Assembly: GCA_964543905.1 (NCBI GenBank) | Contig: CAZIZO010000004.1 | Coordinates: 1-64,000, forward strand | DNA length: 64,000 nt | From: GCA-016699835 sp964543905 | GTDB lineage: Bacteria > Planctomycetota > Phycisphaerae > Phycisphaerales > UBA1924 | Reading direction: 5' to 3' | In this document: piece after piece, positions 34,030 to 43,658 of the stretch | Position numbering within the stretch: position 1 is the stretch's first letter | Layout of the letters: each line of letters opens with the position of its first letter | Translations under genes and position numbers: made by a program | Notes under the pieces: model-generated | Databases searched by the model: none | Told to the model about the DNA's origin: nothing | The model's input: the letters and a program-made list of their open reading frames with translations, nothing else

Positions 34030-36222
34030 ATGGGTATGGCGATGGGAGCGCAACGCACGAGGGCATCCGCACCACTTGGGGCGTGGGCGGCGCGCTGGCG
34101 GCGCGACGACCGGGCGGTGATGGTGGGCGATCGGATGGCGCGGTTCAAGGACCCGCGGCTGGGCGAGCGGGAGGTGCGGCCTTTTCCGGCGTATCTGCGG
34201 GAGCCGGTGGCGGTGGGGGCGTTGGACGCGGGGTGGGCGCTGCGGCCGTTCTTCGGGATGGTTGGGCGAGACGCGGTGGTGGACCTTGCGGTGGAGGTCG
34301 GCACACATTTTTATGGCACTGGGGAGCAGGCGGGGAGCCTGATCCGCAACGGGACGCGGAAGCACTGCTGGAACTACGACCGGTATGGGTATGACGACGC
34401 GAGTCTGTCGCTGTACCAGTCGCATCCGTACGTGCTGGGGGTTCGGACGGACGGGAGCGCGTTCGGGGTGATCTGCGAGACGACGCGCCGGTGCGAGATC
34501 GATCTGACGGCGGGAGGGCGGATTCGGTTTCGGGTGTTTGGGTGCGGGGTGATCGAGTCGCCCGGGGTGCTGGTGATCGAGCGGGAGCATCCGGCGGAGG
34601 TCGTGAAGGCGCTGGCGGAGTTGACGGGCACGATGGCGATGCCCCCGAAGTGGGCGCTGGGGTATCAGCAGTGCCGATGGTCGTACGAGACGGCGGAGCG
34701 GGCGAAGGAGATCGCGAAGGGATTTCGGGATCGGAAGATGCCGTGCGACGTGATCTGGTTCGACATCGACTACATGCACAAGTTTGAGTGTTTCACGTTT
34801 GACGAGAAGGCGTTTCCCGACCCGAAGAAACTGAACGCGGACCTGCACGCGATGGGATTCAAGACGGTGTGGATGATCGACCCGGGGCTGCACGTGGACG
34901 CGGGGTACGGGGTCTATGCGGCGGGGAAGGCGGGGGGGCACTTTGTGACGACGCGGGACGGGGAGGAGTTTCATGGGACGGTGTGGCCCGGGGCGTGCGC
35001 GTTTCCGGATTTTACGAACGCGAGGACGCGAGATTGGTGGGCGGACCTGTACCGGGACTTCATGGCGACGGGGATCGACGGGGTATGGAACGACATGAAC
35101 GAGCCGGCGGTCTTTCATGCGGAAGACAAGACGATGCCGACGGACAACGAGCACCGAGCGGACGCGGACCTGGGCGGTCCCGGGGCGCACGCGTTGTATC
35201 ACAATATCTACGGGATGCAGATGGTTCGGGCGTCGCGGGAGGGGATCCAGCGAGCGAACCCGACGAAGAGGCCGTTTGTGCTGACGCGTGCGAACTTCCT
35301 GGGCGGACAGCGATACGCGGCGACGTGGACGGGGGACAACACGAGCGATTGGCGGCATCTGCGCTGGTCGATCCCGATGGCGTTGAACCTGGGGCTGAGC
35401 GGACAGCCGTTTGTGGGCCCGGACATCGGGGGGTTTATCGGGAACGCGGACGGGGCGATGTTTGCGCGCTGGATGGGGATCGGCGCGATGCTGCCGTTTG
35501 CGCGTGGGCACTCGATCAAGGAGAGCGTGGCGCACGAGCCGTGGGCGTTTGGGGCGACGTGCGAGGCGGCGTGCCGGGCGGCGTTGGAGCGGCGGTATCG
35601 GCTGATGCCGTATCTGTACACGGTCTTCCGCGAGGCGGCGACGACGGGGATGCCGATCGTTCGCCCGCTGTGGTTTGCGGATGCGCGGGATGCGCGACTG
35701 CGGGGTGTGGAGAACGCGTTTTTGCTGGGAGGGGATGTTCTGGTGCGTGCGGAGTTGCACGGGTCGGGCGGGGTGCAGCGGTCGATGGACACGCAGGCGG
35801 CGCCGGTGCCGCGGGGTTGGCATCGGATCGATCATCTGGTGGATGGGGCGCGATCGCACGAGGTGGCGGCGGCGTGGCTGCCGGAGTTGTATGTTCGGGA
35901 GGGCGCGATCGTGGCGATGGGGCCGGTGATGGAGTTTGTGGGGCAGCGGGCGTTGGACCCGTTGACGCTGATCGTGGCGCTGGACGGGAAGGGCGAGGCG
36001 CAGGGAGCGTTGTACGAGGACGCGGGGGAGGGCTTTGAGCACGAGCGGGGTGGGTATCGGCTGACGACGTATCGAGCGAGGCACGACGGGCGCGAGGTGC
36101 GGATGGAGGAGAGCGCGGAGGGTCTGCTGGGGAAGGTGGCGCGGGCGGTGGAGGTGGTGGTGGTGAACGCGGAGGCGGAGCCGAAGGCCGCGCGGGCGCT
36201 GGTGCCTGCTGGCGGGCGATGA
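34030..36222 (+). CDS. Glycoside hydrolase family 31 (alpha-glucosidase-like)
   Basis: This 730-residue protein has an N-terminal beta-sandwich (about 1-205), the catalytic (beta/alpha)8 barrel (about 210-560) and C-terminal beta domains. The barrel opens with PPKWALGYQQCRWSYE and DVIWFDIDYM. The nucleophile is D355 in GVWNDMNEP and the acid/base is D436 in TWTGDN, both GH31 signatures. LGLSGQPFVGPDIGGF follows as in alpha-glucosidases. There is no signal peptide, so a cytoplasmic role on maltose- or glycogen-derived oligosaccharides is likely; alpha-xylosidase is an alternative. An in-frame ATG six codons on could also be the start. The following aminotransferase begins 52 bases later. Confidence 0.93.
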   Translation: MGMAMGAQRTRASAPLGAWAARWRRDDRAVMVGDRMARFKDPRLGEREVRPFPAYLREPVAVGALDAGWALRPFFGMVGRDAVVDLAVEVGTHFYGTGEQAGSLIRNGTRKHCWNYDRYGYDDASLSLYQSHPYVLGVRTDGSAFGVICETTRRCEIDLTAGGRIRFRVFGCGVIESPGVLVIEREHPAEVVKALAELTGTMAMPPKWALGYQQCRWSYETAERAKEIAKGFRDRKMPCDVIWFDIDYMHKFECFTFDEKAFPDPKKLNADLHAMGFKTVWMIDPGLHVDAGYGVYAAGKAGGHFVTTRDGEEFHGTVWPGACAFPDFTNARTRDWWADLYRDFMATGIDGVWNDMNEPAVFHAEDKTMPTDNEHRADADLGGPGAHALYHNIYGMQMVRASREGIQRANPTKRPFVLTRANFLGGQRYAATWTGDNTSDWRHLRWSIPMALNLGLSGQPFVGPDIGGFIGNADGAMFARWMGIGAMLPFARGHSIKESVAHEPWAFGATCEAACRAALERRYRLMPYLYTVFREAATTGMPIVRPLWFADARDARLRGVENAFLLGGDVLVRAELHGSGGVQRSMDTQAAPVPRGWHRIDHLVDGARSHEVAAAWLPELYVREGAIVAMGPVMEFVGQRALDPLTLIVALDGKGEAQGALYEDAGEGFEHERGGYRLTTYRARHDGREVRMEESAEGLLGKVARAVEVVVVNAEAEPKAARALVPAGGR

Positions 36223-36274
36223 GCGGGCGTTGGGGCGGAAGCCTGGGGGGAGCGGCGGCGCATATCGTGGAGTG

Positions 36275-37474
36275 ATGGAACCACGGATTTCACAACGGTT
36301 GGCGGCGTTCGGCACGTCGATCTTCGCGGAGATGACGGCGCTGGCGGTGAAGCACGGCGCGACGAATCTGGCGCAGGGGTTTCCCGACTTTGACGGGCCT
36401 GAGGTGGTGAAGGCGGCGGCGATCGAGGCGATCCGGGCGGGGCACTCGCAGTATGCGCGGATGATCGGGGTGCCGGCGTTGAACAAGGCGATCGCGGATT
36501 CGTGGGCGTCGCGCGGGTTTGGGGAGATCGACGGGGAGGCGTGGGTGACCGTGACGACGGGGTGCACGCAGGCGATCCCGTCGGCGATGCTGGGGCTGCT
36601 CAACCCTGGGGACGAGATCGTGCTGTTCGAGCCGTTCTACGACTCGTATCGGGCGGTGGTGGCGCTGGCGGGGGCGATCCCGAGGTTCGTGACGCTGAGG
36701 CCGCCGCGGGAGTTCTGGGGCGGGGCGGGGAGCGAAGCGGCGCCGTTTGCGTTTGATCCGGAGGAGTTGAGGCGGGCGTTCACGAACAAGACGCGGGCGA
36801 TCCTGGTGAACACGCCGCACAACCCGACGGGGAAGGTGTTTACGCGTGAGGAGTTGGAACTCATTTCTGAGTTATGTCAGAAGCACGGGGTGATCGCGAT
36901 CACGGACGAGGTGTACGAGCATTTGGTGTACGAGCCGGCGTTGCCGCACATCCCGCTGGCGACGCTGCCGGGGATGCGGGAGCGGACGGTGACGATGTCG
37001 AGCATGGGCAAGACGTTCAGTTTGACGGGGTGGAAGATCGGGTGGGTGATCGCGCCGCCGCACCTGACGGCGGGTGTACGGGCGGCGCATCAGTTTTTGA
37101 CGTTCGGGGCGGCGACGCCTTTGCAGCAGGCGGCGGCGGTGGCGATCCGGGAGGGGCGGGCGTGCATCGACGAGGTGGTGGGGTTGTATCGCTCGAATCG
37201 CGAGTACATGCTGAACGTGCTGCGCGAGATCGGGTTTGGGGTGTACGCGCCGGCGGGGTCGTATTTCATCATGGCGGACCATTCGGCGTTCGGGCTGGGC
37301 GACGATCGGGCGTTCGCGCGGCATCTGGTGGAGCGGGTGGGGGTGGCGGCGATTCCGCCGAGCCCGTTCTATGAGAACCCGGAGCCGGCGAAGCGGCTGG
37401 TGCGATTTGCGTTCTGCAAGAAGCGGGCGACGCTGGAGGCGGCGGCGGGGAAGTTGCGGCAACTGCGAAGGTGA
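36275..37474 (+). CDS. PLP-dependent class I aminotransferase (kynurenine/methionine type)
   Basis: This 399-residue fold-type I aminotransferase starts at ATG 36275. The pattern NLAQGFPDFDGP near the start and NTPHNPTGKVF (N183) with D211 in ITDEVYEH define the class. The Schiff-base lysine is K246 in SSMGKTFSLTGWKIGW. The N-terminal SIFAEMTALAVKHGATNLAQG wording is typical of the glutamine/kynurenine transaminase K and methionine aminotransferase branch rather than AspC. The likely reaction is transfer of an amino group between an aromatic or sulfur amino acid and a 2-oxo acid. The glycerate 2-kinase gene starts six bases after its stop, so they probably share a transcript. Confidence 0.9.
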   Translation: MEPRISQRLAAFGTSIFAEMTALAVKHGATNLAQGFPDFDGPEVVKAAAIEAIRAGHSQYARMIGVPALNKAIADSWASRGFGEIDGEAWVTVTTGCTQAIPSAMLGLLNPGDEIVLFEPFYDSYRAVVALAGAIPRFVTLRPPREFWGGAGSEAAPFAFDPEELRRAFTNKTRAILVNTPHNPTGKVFTREELELISELCQKHGVIAITDEVYEHLVYEPALPHIPLATLPGMRERTVTMSSMGKTFSLTGWKIGWVIAPPHLTAGVRAAHQFLTFGAATPLQQAAAVAIREGRACIDEVVGLYRSNREYMLNVLREIGFGVYAPAGSYFIMADHSAFGLGDDRAFARHLVERVGVAAIPPSPFYENPEPAKRLVRFAFCKKRATLEAAAGKLRQLRR

Positions 37475-37480
37475 AGGGTG

Positions 37481-38782
37481 ATGGACGAACTCGCCGAGGG
37501 CATCATCCGCACGGCCCTGGAGGCCGCCGACCCGGGGAGGGCGCTGGCGCGGGCGTGGGTGGAGGTGCGCGGGGCGTGGCGGGTGGTGGCGTTCGGGAAG
37601 GCGTCGCGGGAGATGCTTTCGGTGGCGAGGGCGCGGGGCGAGGGGCGGATCACACGGGGCGTGATCGCGACGGATCGGCCGGAGTTGTGTGCCACACCTT
37701 CGTGGCTATCGGCGTGGCGCGCGGACCATCCGCTCCCGACGGCGCACAACCTCGCGGCGGCGGAGGCGATCGCGGGGTGCGTGCGGGCGTGTTCGCCCGA
37801 GGAGACGCTGGTCGCGCTCGTCTCGGGGGGTGGGTCGGCCCACCTGGCCTCGCCGGCGGGGGCGATCACGCTGGACGACCTGGTGAGGTTGTCGTCGTTC
37901 CTGATGAGGGCGGGCGCGACGATCCACGAACTCAACACGGTGCGTCGGCACGTCGAGCGGTACAAGGGCGGACGGCTCGCGGCGATGTGCGCGGCGCGGG
38001 CGATCGAGGTGTACGTGCTGTCGGACGTGATGGGGGACGCGCTGCACGACATCGCGTCGGGACCGTTCGCGCCGGACCCGACGACCTATGCGCAGGCCCT
38101 TCGCGTGCTGGAGGGGTATGGCGCGATGGGTGTGTCGTCCCAGATCACCCGGCATGTGCAGGACGGGGCGATGGGGAGGCACGACGAGACGCCCAAGGGA
38201 GACGAGGCGGTGTTCGCACGCGTTCGGCACCACGTGATCGCGAGTCATCGGCGATGCCTCGACGCGATCGCCACGATGCTGTCGTCGCGGGGCGTGACGG
38301 TGCGCGAGGTGCGGTCCGACGCGGCGGGGGAGGCGAGCGCGTGGGCGGCGTGGCTGGTGGAACGCGCCCGGTCGGCGACGGAGCAAGAAGGCCCGTGCGC
38401 GTGGCTGATCGGGGGTGAGCCGGTGGTGCGCGTGGGCGGACTGAGCGGGCGTGGGGGGCCAAGCCAGGAGGTGGCGCTGGTCGCGGCGAAGGCGTTGTCC
38501 GGGATGGCGAAGGTGAGGCTGGTGGCGTTCTCGACCGACGGGGTGGATGGACCGAGCGGGAACGCCGGGGCGGTGGTGGATGGCGCGTCGTGGGAGCGGG
38601 CGAGGGGTCTGGGGTTGGACCCTGAGGGGGCGTTGTCGGGGCACGACAGCGCGCGGGTGCACGAGGGGCTGGGGGGCGTGATCCGGACGGGTCCGACGGG
38701 CACGAACCTCAATCATGTGGCGGTGCTGGTGGTGGGGGACGTGGAGAGGGGCGGGTGGGACGGGCGCGAGGACGCGGTGTGA
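37481..38782 (+). CDS. Glycerate 2-kinase (DUF4147/MOFRL family)
   Basis: This 433-residue protein begins at ATG 37481 (a GTG at 37478 adjoins it). The N-terminal DUF4147 domain contains VVAFGKAS, LVALVSGGGSAHLASP and TVRRHVERYKGG, and the C-terminal MOFRL domain contains STDGVDGPSGNAGAVVD and TNLNHVAVLVVG. The family phosphorylates D-glycerate at C2, feeding 2-phosphoglycerate to glycolysis. Six bases separate it from the aminotransferase gene, suggesting a joint role in serine/hydroxypyruvate or glyoxylate metabolism, which is inference. It is slightly compact but all expected segments are present. Confidence 0.92.
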   Translation: MDELAEGIIRTALEAADPGRALARAWVEVRGAWRVVAFGKASREMLSVARARGEGRITRGVIATDRPELCATPSWLSAWRADHPLPTAHNLAAAEAIAGCVRACSPEETLVALVSGGGSAHLASPAGAITLDDLVRLSSFLMRAGATIHELNTVRRHVERYKGGRLAAMCAARAIEVYVLSDVMGDALHDIASGPFAPDPTTYAQALRVLEGYGAMGVSSQITRHVQDGAMGRHDETPKGDEAVFARVRHHVIASHRRCLDAIATMLSSRGVTVREVRSDAAGEASAWAAWLVERARSATEQEGPCAWLIGGEPVVRVGGLSGRGGPSQEVALVAAKALSGMAKVRLVAFSTDGVDGPSGNAGAVVDGASWERARGLGLDPEGALSGHDSARVHEGLGGVIRTGPTGTNLNHVAVLVVGDVERGGWDGREDAV

Positions 38783-38802
38783 GGCGGGGGCGAAGGAGGG
38801 AG

Positions 38803-41124
38803 TTAGAAGCCTTCCTCGAAGACCCGGAGGTAGAGGAGGAGGTCGTCGATGGTGACGCCGTCGTCGTTGGAATAGTCGGTGATGAGTGAGCCAGCCTCGA
38901 ACAGGTCGAGGAAGAAGATGAGGTCGTCGATGGAGACGCCGCCGTCGGGGGTGCCGGAGGCGGAGCCGTCGTCGAGGTCGGCGGAGCGTCGGCAGACACG
39001 GAGGGTGAGTTCGACATCATCGAAGCCGGCTTCGATGGTGTTGTCGGCCCCGGTGTCGGTGGCGACGACGCGGAGTTGGGTTTGGGTGGAGAGGCGCGGG
39101 AGCGAGGCGAAGGGAATGGAGACGCGGGTCCAGGCCTGGGCCTGTGTCGAGCGGGTTTCGAGGGTGGACCAGGAGGCGCCGGCGTCGGGCGAGGCGAGGA
39201 GTCGGAAGGAGTCGACGAAGGTTCCGGAGGTCTGGTTGGTGCCGTACCAGCGGGAGTAGGTGAGCGCGGCATCGAGGGCGACCATGCCTTCGAGGGGCTT
39301 GGAGTTCCAGAGGGGGCTGGTGGCGGAGGTGGAGCCATTGTCGACGTCCCCAGCGGCGGAGGTGAGGCCGGTGAAGAGGCACGCGGAGGTCGGGCCGGAG
39401 GCACCGCCGGCGGGTTGGCGCGTGGCTTGGACGGGAACGCCGCGAGCCCAGAGGCCGGAGGAAGCGGTGTCGGAGGGGAGGCCGATGACCCAACCGGAGT
39501 CGGACTCGAAGGAGTCGGCGAAGGCGGAATAGGGGTCGGCGCTGCGGATGGCGAGGAGGCCGGAGGGCGGGTGACGGACGACGGCGCCGGAGGTGGAACG
39601 GGCTTCGAAGTAGAACTCGGTGTGCTTGCCGCAGGGCGGGGGAGGAAGGGAGGCGGCGTAGAAAGTGGGGGGATCGGCGATGAGGGGGACGGGGGTGAAG
39701 GTGGATTGGGGGAAGGTTCGACGGAAGAGGGTGACGCTGGAGGGGTCGAGGGACTGGCTGCCGTCGCGGACTTGGATGGAGACGAAGGTCGGGGAGGAGG
39801 TGGAGGCCCAGGCGGGGAGTGGCGAGGTGATGGACATCCACAAAGGTGTGGCGACGAACTCGCTGAGGCGTTTGACGCCTTCGATGATCTCTTCGCAGTT
39901 GGGGATGATCTGGTCGGCGGGGAGGACGAAGATGTTGGGAGAGCCGGCGCGGAGTTCGATGCCGAAGGAGAGGATGCCGCGTTCGCCGTACATCCAGTCC
40001 TGAACGGCGCCCGCGGCGGGGTAGATGTTGGTGTAGGTTGGGCCGGGGCGGTAGAAGACGCCGTGGACGGATTGGATGCCCTCGGCCATGTCGAGGTTGA
40101 GGCGATCGAAGAGAGCGGCGTCGGCGGGGAGGGCGCCGGTGTAGGCCCATGGGGAGAGGATGAGGAGCGCCGCGGAGTGGAAGTCGATGTGGGCGCGGAT
40201 GCGAGGCTCGGAGCGGGTGAAGTCGCGGAGGGCGGCGGATTCGGGCTCGGAGAAGCCGGTGGCGCCGCGATAGGTCTCGTCGCTGGGGACGTTGCTGGAG
40301 CCTTCGCCGCCCCACTGGTAGCCCCAGTTGCGATTGAGGTCGACGCCGTAGGTGGACCCGGTGACGAGTCGGCGGTTCTTTCGCCAGTTGCGGTTGGTGG
40401 TCCAGGTGTAGACGTAGCCGTCGGGGTTGAGGATGGGGATGACGATGGTCTCGGTGGAATCGACGATGGCGCGGACGCGGGGGTCGGTGGCGTAGGACGA
40501 AAGGTACTTGTGGGCGATGTAGATGGTGACGGCGGGGTTGATCCACTCGCGGGCGTGCTGCCCGCCGTTGAAAAGGAGGGCGGGGCGCGAAGAGCGTGGA
40601 TTGCCGGGTTGATCGGGCCCGGTGAAGCGGAGGCCTCGGATGGGGCGTCCTTCGAGGCTGGTCCCGATGGAGAAGGACGTGGCGAGGGTGGGGTGGTTGG
40701 CGACGAGGGTGTCGATGAAGGCGTTGAACTCGTCGAGGGTGTGGTAGGTGGTGAACCAGGAATCGTCGCGGTTGGTGTAGCCGCGGCGGGAGATGTCGGC
40801 GCGTTCGTCCTCGAAGACGGCTTGGACGTCGGGCACGATGAGTTGGGTGGAGAGGCCCAGGGACTCGAGGGCGGCCTTCTGATCGGGCGTGACCTCGACG
40901 TGGAGGGGGCCCACCCCGACGTGGCAATCCCAGATGCTGGTGACGATGGCGGAGACGCGCATCAACTCGGCGGGGGAGCGAGGCTCGACGCGGACGACCA
41001 TGTGCCCGTCGTGGCGGACGGTTTCTTCGGGGAGGGCGAAGAGGGCGCGGTCCTGGGCGAAGGCCGAGGTGGCGAGGCCCGTGGCGATCGAGAGCATGCG
41101 GCGAACGTGGGAAGCGAGGTTCAT
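38803..41124 (-). CDS. Secreted zinc carboxypeptidase (M14) with Asp-rich tail lacking the final Cys
   Basis: From ATG 41124 the protein has 773 residues with a signal peptide (LSIATGLATSAFAQ). A propeptide-like region (about 30-115) precedes the M14A domain (about 120-420). Zinc ligands are H190 and E193 (GGQHAREW) and H316 (AHIDFHSAA); E389 in FGIELR is the general base. NPDGYVYTW and LNRNWGYQW are typical of the carboxypeptidase A/T group. A second half with beta-sandwich features (SFESDSGWVIG and a late FDDVELTLRV) looks like a carbohydrate- or protein-binding jelly roll. The end carries a complete Asp-rich tail unit and a degenerate second one finishing EEGF rather than the Gly-Cys of its relatives. 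Confidence 0.92.
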   Translation of the reverse strand: MNLASHVRRMLSIATGLATSAFAQDRALFALPEETVRHDGHMVVRVEPRSPAELMRVSAIVTSIWDCHVGVGPLHVEVTPDQKAALESLGLSTQLIVPDVQAVFEDERADISRRGYTNRDDSWFTTYHTLDEFNAFIDTLVANHPTLATSFSIGTSLEGRPIRGLRFTGPDQPGNPRSSRPALLFNGGQHAREWINPAVTIYIAHKYLSSYATDPRVRAIVDSTETIVIPILNPDGYVYTWTTNRNWRKNRRLVTGSTYGVDLNRNWGYQWGGEGSSNVPSDETYRGATGFSEPESAALRDFTRSEPRIRAHIDFHSAALLILSPWAYTGALPADAALFDRLNLDMAEGIQSVHGVFYRPGPTYTNIYPAAGAVQDWMYGERGILSFGIELRAGSPNIFVLPADQIIPNCEEIIEGVKRLSEFVATPLWMSITSPLPAWASTSSPTFVSIQVRDGSQSLDPSSVTLFRRTFPQSTFTPVPLIADPPTFYAASLPPPPCGKHTEFYFEARSTSGAVVRHPPSGLLAIRSADPYSAFADSFESDSGWVIGLPSDTASSGLWARGVPVQATRQPAGGASGPTSACLFTGLTSAAGDVDNGSTSATSPLWNSKPLEGMVALDAALTYSRWYGTNQTSGTFVDSFRLLASPDAGASWSTLETRSTQAQAWTRVSIPFASLPRLSTQTQLRVVATDTGADNTIEAGFDDVELTLRVCRRSADLDDGSASGTPDGGVSIDDLIFFLDLFEAGSLITDYSNDDGVTIDDLLLYLRVFEEGF

Positions 41125-41221
41125 CGTGGGCTCCAAGAGTTCTCGCGGCGGAGGAGGGTCTGAGCCGCTATTGTGACACATTCGTGCGGGCTTGGCCAGC
41201 CCCGAAAGGCAGGAGTTGAGC

Positions 41222-43072
41222 GTGATCAACCGACCGAGAACCAACCGTGACGGATTTCTCCGGCGTGCACTCGACGCGTGTGCGATGCTGTTCGCCGTCG
41301 CGGTGGTCTCTGTTCCCGTGGGGGCGCACGTCGGTGAGACTGGATCGCAGGATGAAACCCGCGACGCGATGCCCGGCGTCGCTCCGTTGAAGGAGAGTTC
41401 CGGAGTGTACCCGAAAGCCGCCGTCGCCGCCGATCACGTCGTGGCCTCGAACGCGGGGCTGGAGATGCTGCGTGCAGGAGGGAACGCGGTGGACGCGGCG
41501 GTGGCGTCGTCGTTCACGCTGTCGGTGGTCAGGCCGTATTCGTGCGGGATCGGCGGGGGCGGGTTCATGGTGATCCGTCTGAAGGGAGACCCGAAGCGAG
41601 GGGACGTGACGACGGCGATCAACTACCGCGAGACGGCGCCCGGGGCGGCGCGAGAGGATTACTACGAGAAGGACACGGACCCGGATTCGGCGACGCACGG
41701 CGGGAAGGCGGTGGCGGTCCCGGGGCATGTCGCGGGGATGCTCTACGCGCTGGAGAAGTATGGGACGCTGGACCGCCAGGCGGTGCTGGCGCCGGCGATC
41801 CGGGCGGCGGAGGAGGGCTTTGTCGCGGATGCGCACTATGTGAAGAGCAATCAGGAAGTGATCGAATGGCTCACGCAGAAGCCGGGGCGGACGGAAACAT
41901 ACTCATTTGTGTGGGAGAGATTCCTGCACGGAGGCAAGGTGAAGGTGGGTGATCGGGTCCACGTGCCGGAGCAGGCGCGGGTGCTGCGGCTCATCGCGGA
42001 GAAGGGGTTGGAGGGGTTCTATGGCGGGGAGGTCGCGGAGGCGATGGTGCGTGCGGTGTCGGCGACGGGCGGGGAGATGACGCTGGCGGACGTGCGAGGG
42101 TACACGGTGAAGGAGGTGGCGCCGTTCCGGACGGCGTTCCGGGGGCATGACGTGCTGACGATGCCGCCGCCGAGCAGCGGGGGGATCGTGCTGGCGCAGG
42201 TGTTCGGGATGCTGGAAGCACGGTCGGCGATGCTGGAGTCGATCGTGTACGGCTCGGGCGGGGGCTATCAGTCGGTGGCGTACGTGCACCTGCTGACGGA
42301 GGCGAGCAAGCACGCGTTCGCGGATCGGGCGCGGTGGCTGGGCGATCCGGACTTTGTGGAGGTGCCGATCCAGGGGCTGTTGAGCGCGGCGTACCTCAAG
42401 GCGAAGGCGGAGCAGATCGATCCCTCGGCGCCGTTGGCGCCGGAGGCGTACGGGACGGTGGCGCCGCCCCCGGACGATGGCGGGACGAGCCACCTGTGCG
42501 TGATCGACGAGCACGGGGGCGCGGTGAGTTGCACGGAGACGATCAACCTGATCTTCGGGTCGCTGGTGGTGGTGCCGGAATATGGGTTTGCGTTGAACAA
42601 CGAGATGGACGATTTTCAGGCGAGGCTGGAGAAGGCGAACGCGTTTGGGCTGTTGCACGCGACGAGGAACCGCCCGGCGCCGGGGAAGAGGCCGTTGTCG
42701 AGCATGACGCCGATCATCGCGTTGGAGCGCGCGCGAGGTGGAGAAGGGGAGCGGGTGTCGCTGATCGCGGGGGGGTCGGGGGGGCCACGGATCATCAGCG
42801 GGACGCTGCAGGTGGCGATGAACGCGTTGTACATGGGGATGAACGCGAAGGAGGCGGTGGAGCAGCCGCGGTTCCATCATCAGTGGATGCCGGATCGGCT
42901 GCAGATGGAGGACGGGCTGTTCAACAACGAGCGGGAGCACCTCTTGGGAAAGATGGGGCACGTGGTGGAGCGGCGGGACGCGGTGGGGAATGTGCAGGTG
43001 ATCACGCGCGGGGCCGACGGGTGGCACGCGGCGAGCGACCCGCGCAAGGGTGGAGCGCCGGCGGGATATTGA
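41222..43072 (+). CDS. ggt: Gamma-glutamyltransferase
   Basis: The GTG start at 41222 is preceded by CAGGAG about ten bases upstream, while the TTG at 41192 lacks such a site. The 616-residue proenzyme has a hydrophobic export segment (LFAVAVVSVPVGAH, about residues 23-36), a large subunit with AVAADHVVASNAGLEMLRAGGNA and GIGGGGFMVI, and the autocleavage and nucleophile T422 in DDGGTSHLCVID. The small subunit continues with LNNEMDDF, KRPLSSMTP and GGSGGPRI. It hydrolyses or transfers the gamma-glutamyl group of glutathione and related peptides in the periplasm. It is divergent from the carboxypeptidase gene, which also acts outside the cytoplasm. Confidence 0.95.
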   Translation: MINRPRTNRDGFLRRALDACAMLFAVAVVSVPVGAHVGETGSQDETRDAMPGVAPLKESSGVYPKAAVAADHVVASNAGLEMLRAGGNAVDAAVASSFTLSVVRPYSCGIGGGGFMVIRLKGDPKRGDVTTAINYRETAPGAAREDYYEKDTDPDSATHGGKAVAVPGHVAGMLYALEKYGTLDRQAVLAPAIRAAEEGFVADAHYVKSNQEVIEWLTQKPGRTETYSFVWERFLHGGKVKVGDRVHVPEQARVLRLIAEKGLEGFYGGEVAEAMVRAVSATGGEMTLADVRGYTVKEVAPFRTAFRGHDVLTMPPPSSGGIVLAQVFGMLEARSAMLESIVYGSGGGYQSVAYVHLLTEASKHAFADRARWLGDPDFVEVPIQGLLSAAYLKAKAEQIDPSAPLAPEAYGTVAPPPDDGGTSHLCVIDEHGGAVSCTETINLIFGSLVVVPEYGFALNNEMDDFQARLEKANAFGLLHATRNRPAPGKRPLSSMTPIIALERARGGEGERVSLIAGGSGGPRIISGTLQVAMNALYMGMNAKEAVEQPRFHHQWMPDRLQMEDGLFNNEREHLLGKMGHVVERRDAVGNVQVITRGADGWHAASDPRKGGAPAGY

Positions 43073-43091
43073 TGGATCGCGGGCCTTCGGC

Positions 43092-43658
43092 TCACTTCGC
43101 GCGGAGCGACCTGAAGAACTCGCGGAGGAGCGAGGAGCATTCGCTCGCGAGCACGCCCGGGACGACCTGCGCGCGATGATTGAGGCGAGGGTCGTCGGCG
43201 AGTTGGAAGAGCGAGCGGACGGCGCCGGCCTTGGGGTCGCGGGCGCCGTAGACAAGGCGACCGACGCGCGAGTTGACGATCAGCCCCGCGCACATGGGGC
43301 AAGGCTCGAGCGTGACGACGAGGGTGCAGTCGTTGAGGCGCCAGTCCCCCGTGGCCTTGCAGGCGGCCTGGATCGCCTGGTACTCCGCGTGGGCGGAGGG
43401 GTCCTTGTCGATCTCGCGCCGATTGAACCCTTCGCCCAGGACCTGGCCCGAGGCGGTGCGATAGACGATCGCGCCCACGGGGACTTCGCCCATGGACGCG
43501 GCGCGGGCGGCGAGGGCGAGGGCGCGTGACATCATGTCGAGGTCGGGGGCGGTGGGGGAGGCGTCGGGGCGCGGGGCGATCGAGTGGTCGGCGGGCACCG
43601 TTCTGTGCCACACGCCCGTGCGCGGGAACCAGCGCATCCAACGGTGGAGGAGGTTCAC
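43092..43658 (-). CDS. tadA: tRNA-specific adenosine deaminase TadA
   Basis: This 188-residue enzyme makes inosine at the wobble position of tRNA-Arg(ACG). The zinc ligands are H90 and the catalytic E92 (DPSAHAEYQAI) with C120 and C123 (LEPCPMCAGLIVNSRV). GEVPVGAIV precedes them, as in all TadA proteins. The GTG start at 43658 overlaps the tatC stop (GTGA), so translation is coupled. A downstream ATG at 43637 is an alternative. About 40 extra residues precede the core, rich in Arg, Trp and Pro and of unknown role. The C-terminal helices (SSLLREFFRSLR) are present. Confidence 0.94.
   Translation of the reverse strand: MNLLHRWMRWFPRTGVWHRTVPADHSIAPRPDASPTAPDLDMMSRALALAARAASMGEVPVGAIVYRTASGQVLGEGFNRREIDKDPSAHAEYQAIQAACKATGDWRLNDCTLVVTLEPCPMCAGLIVNSRVGRLVYGARDPKAGAVRSLFQLADDPRLNHRAQVVPGVLASECSSLLREFFRSLRAK

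Noticed and set aside
39076..41163. A 695-codon open frame opposite the carboxypeptidase gene
   Set aside because: It is Gly/Val/Asp/Glu-rich with no motif, while the - strand frame has all zinc ligands of M14.
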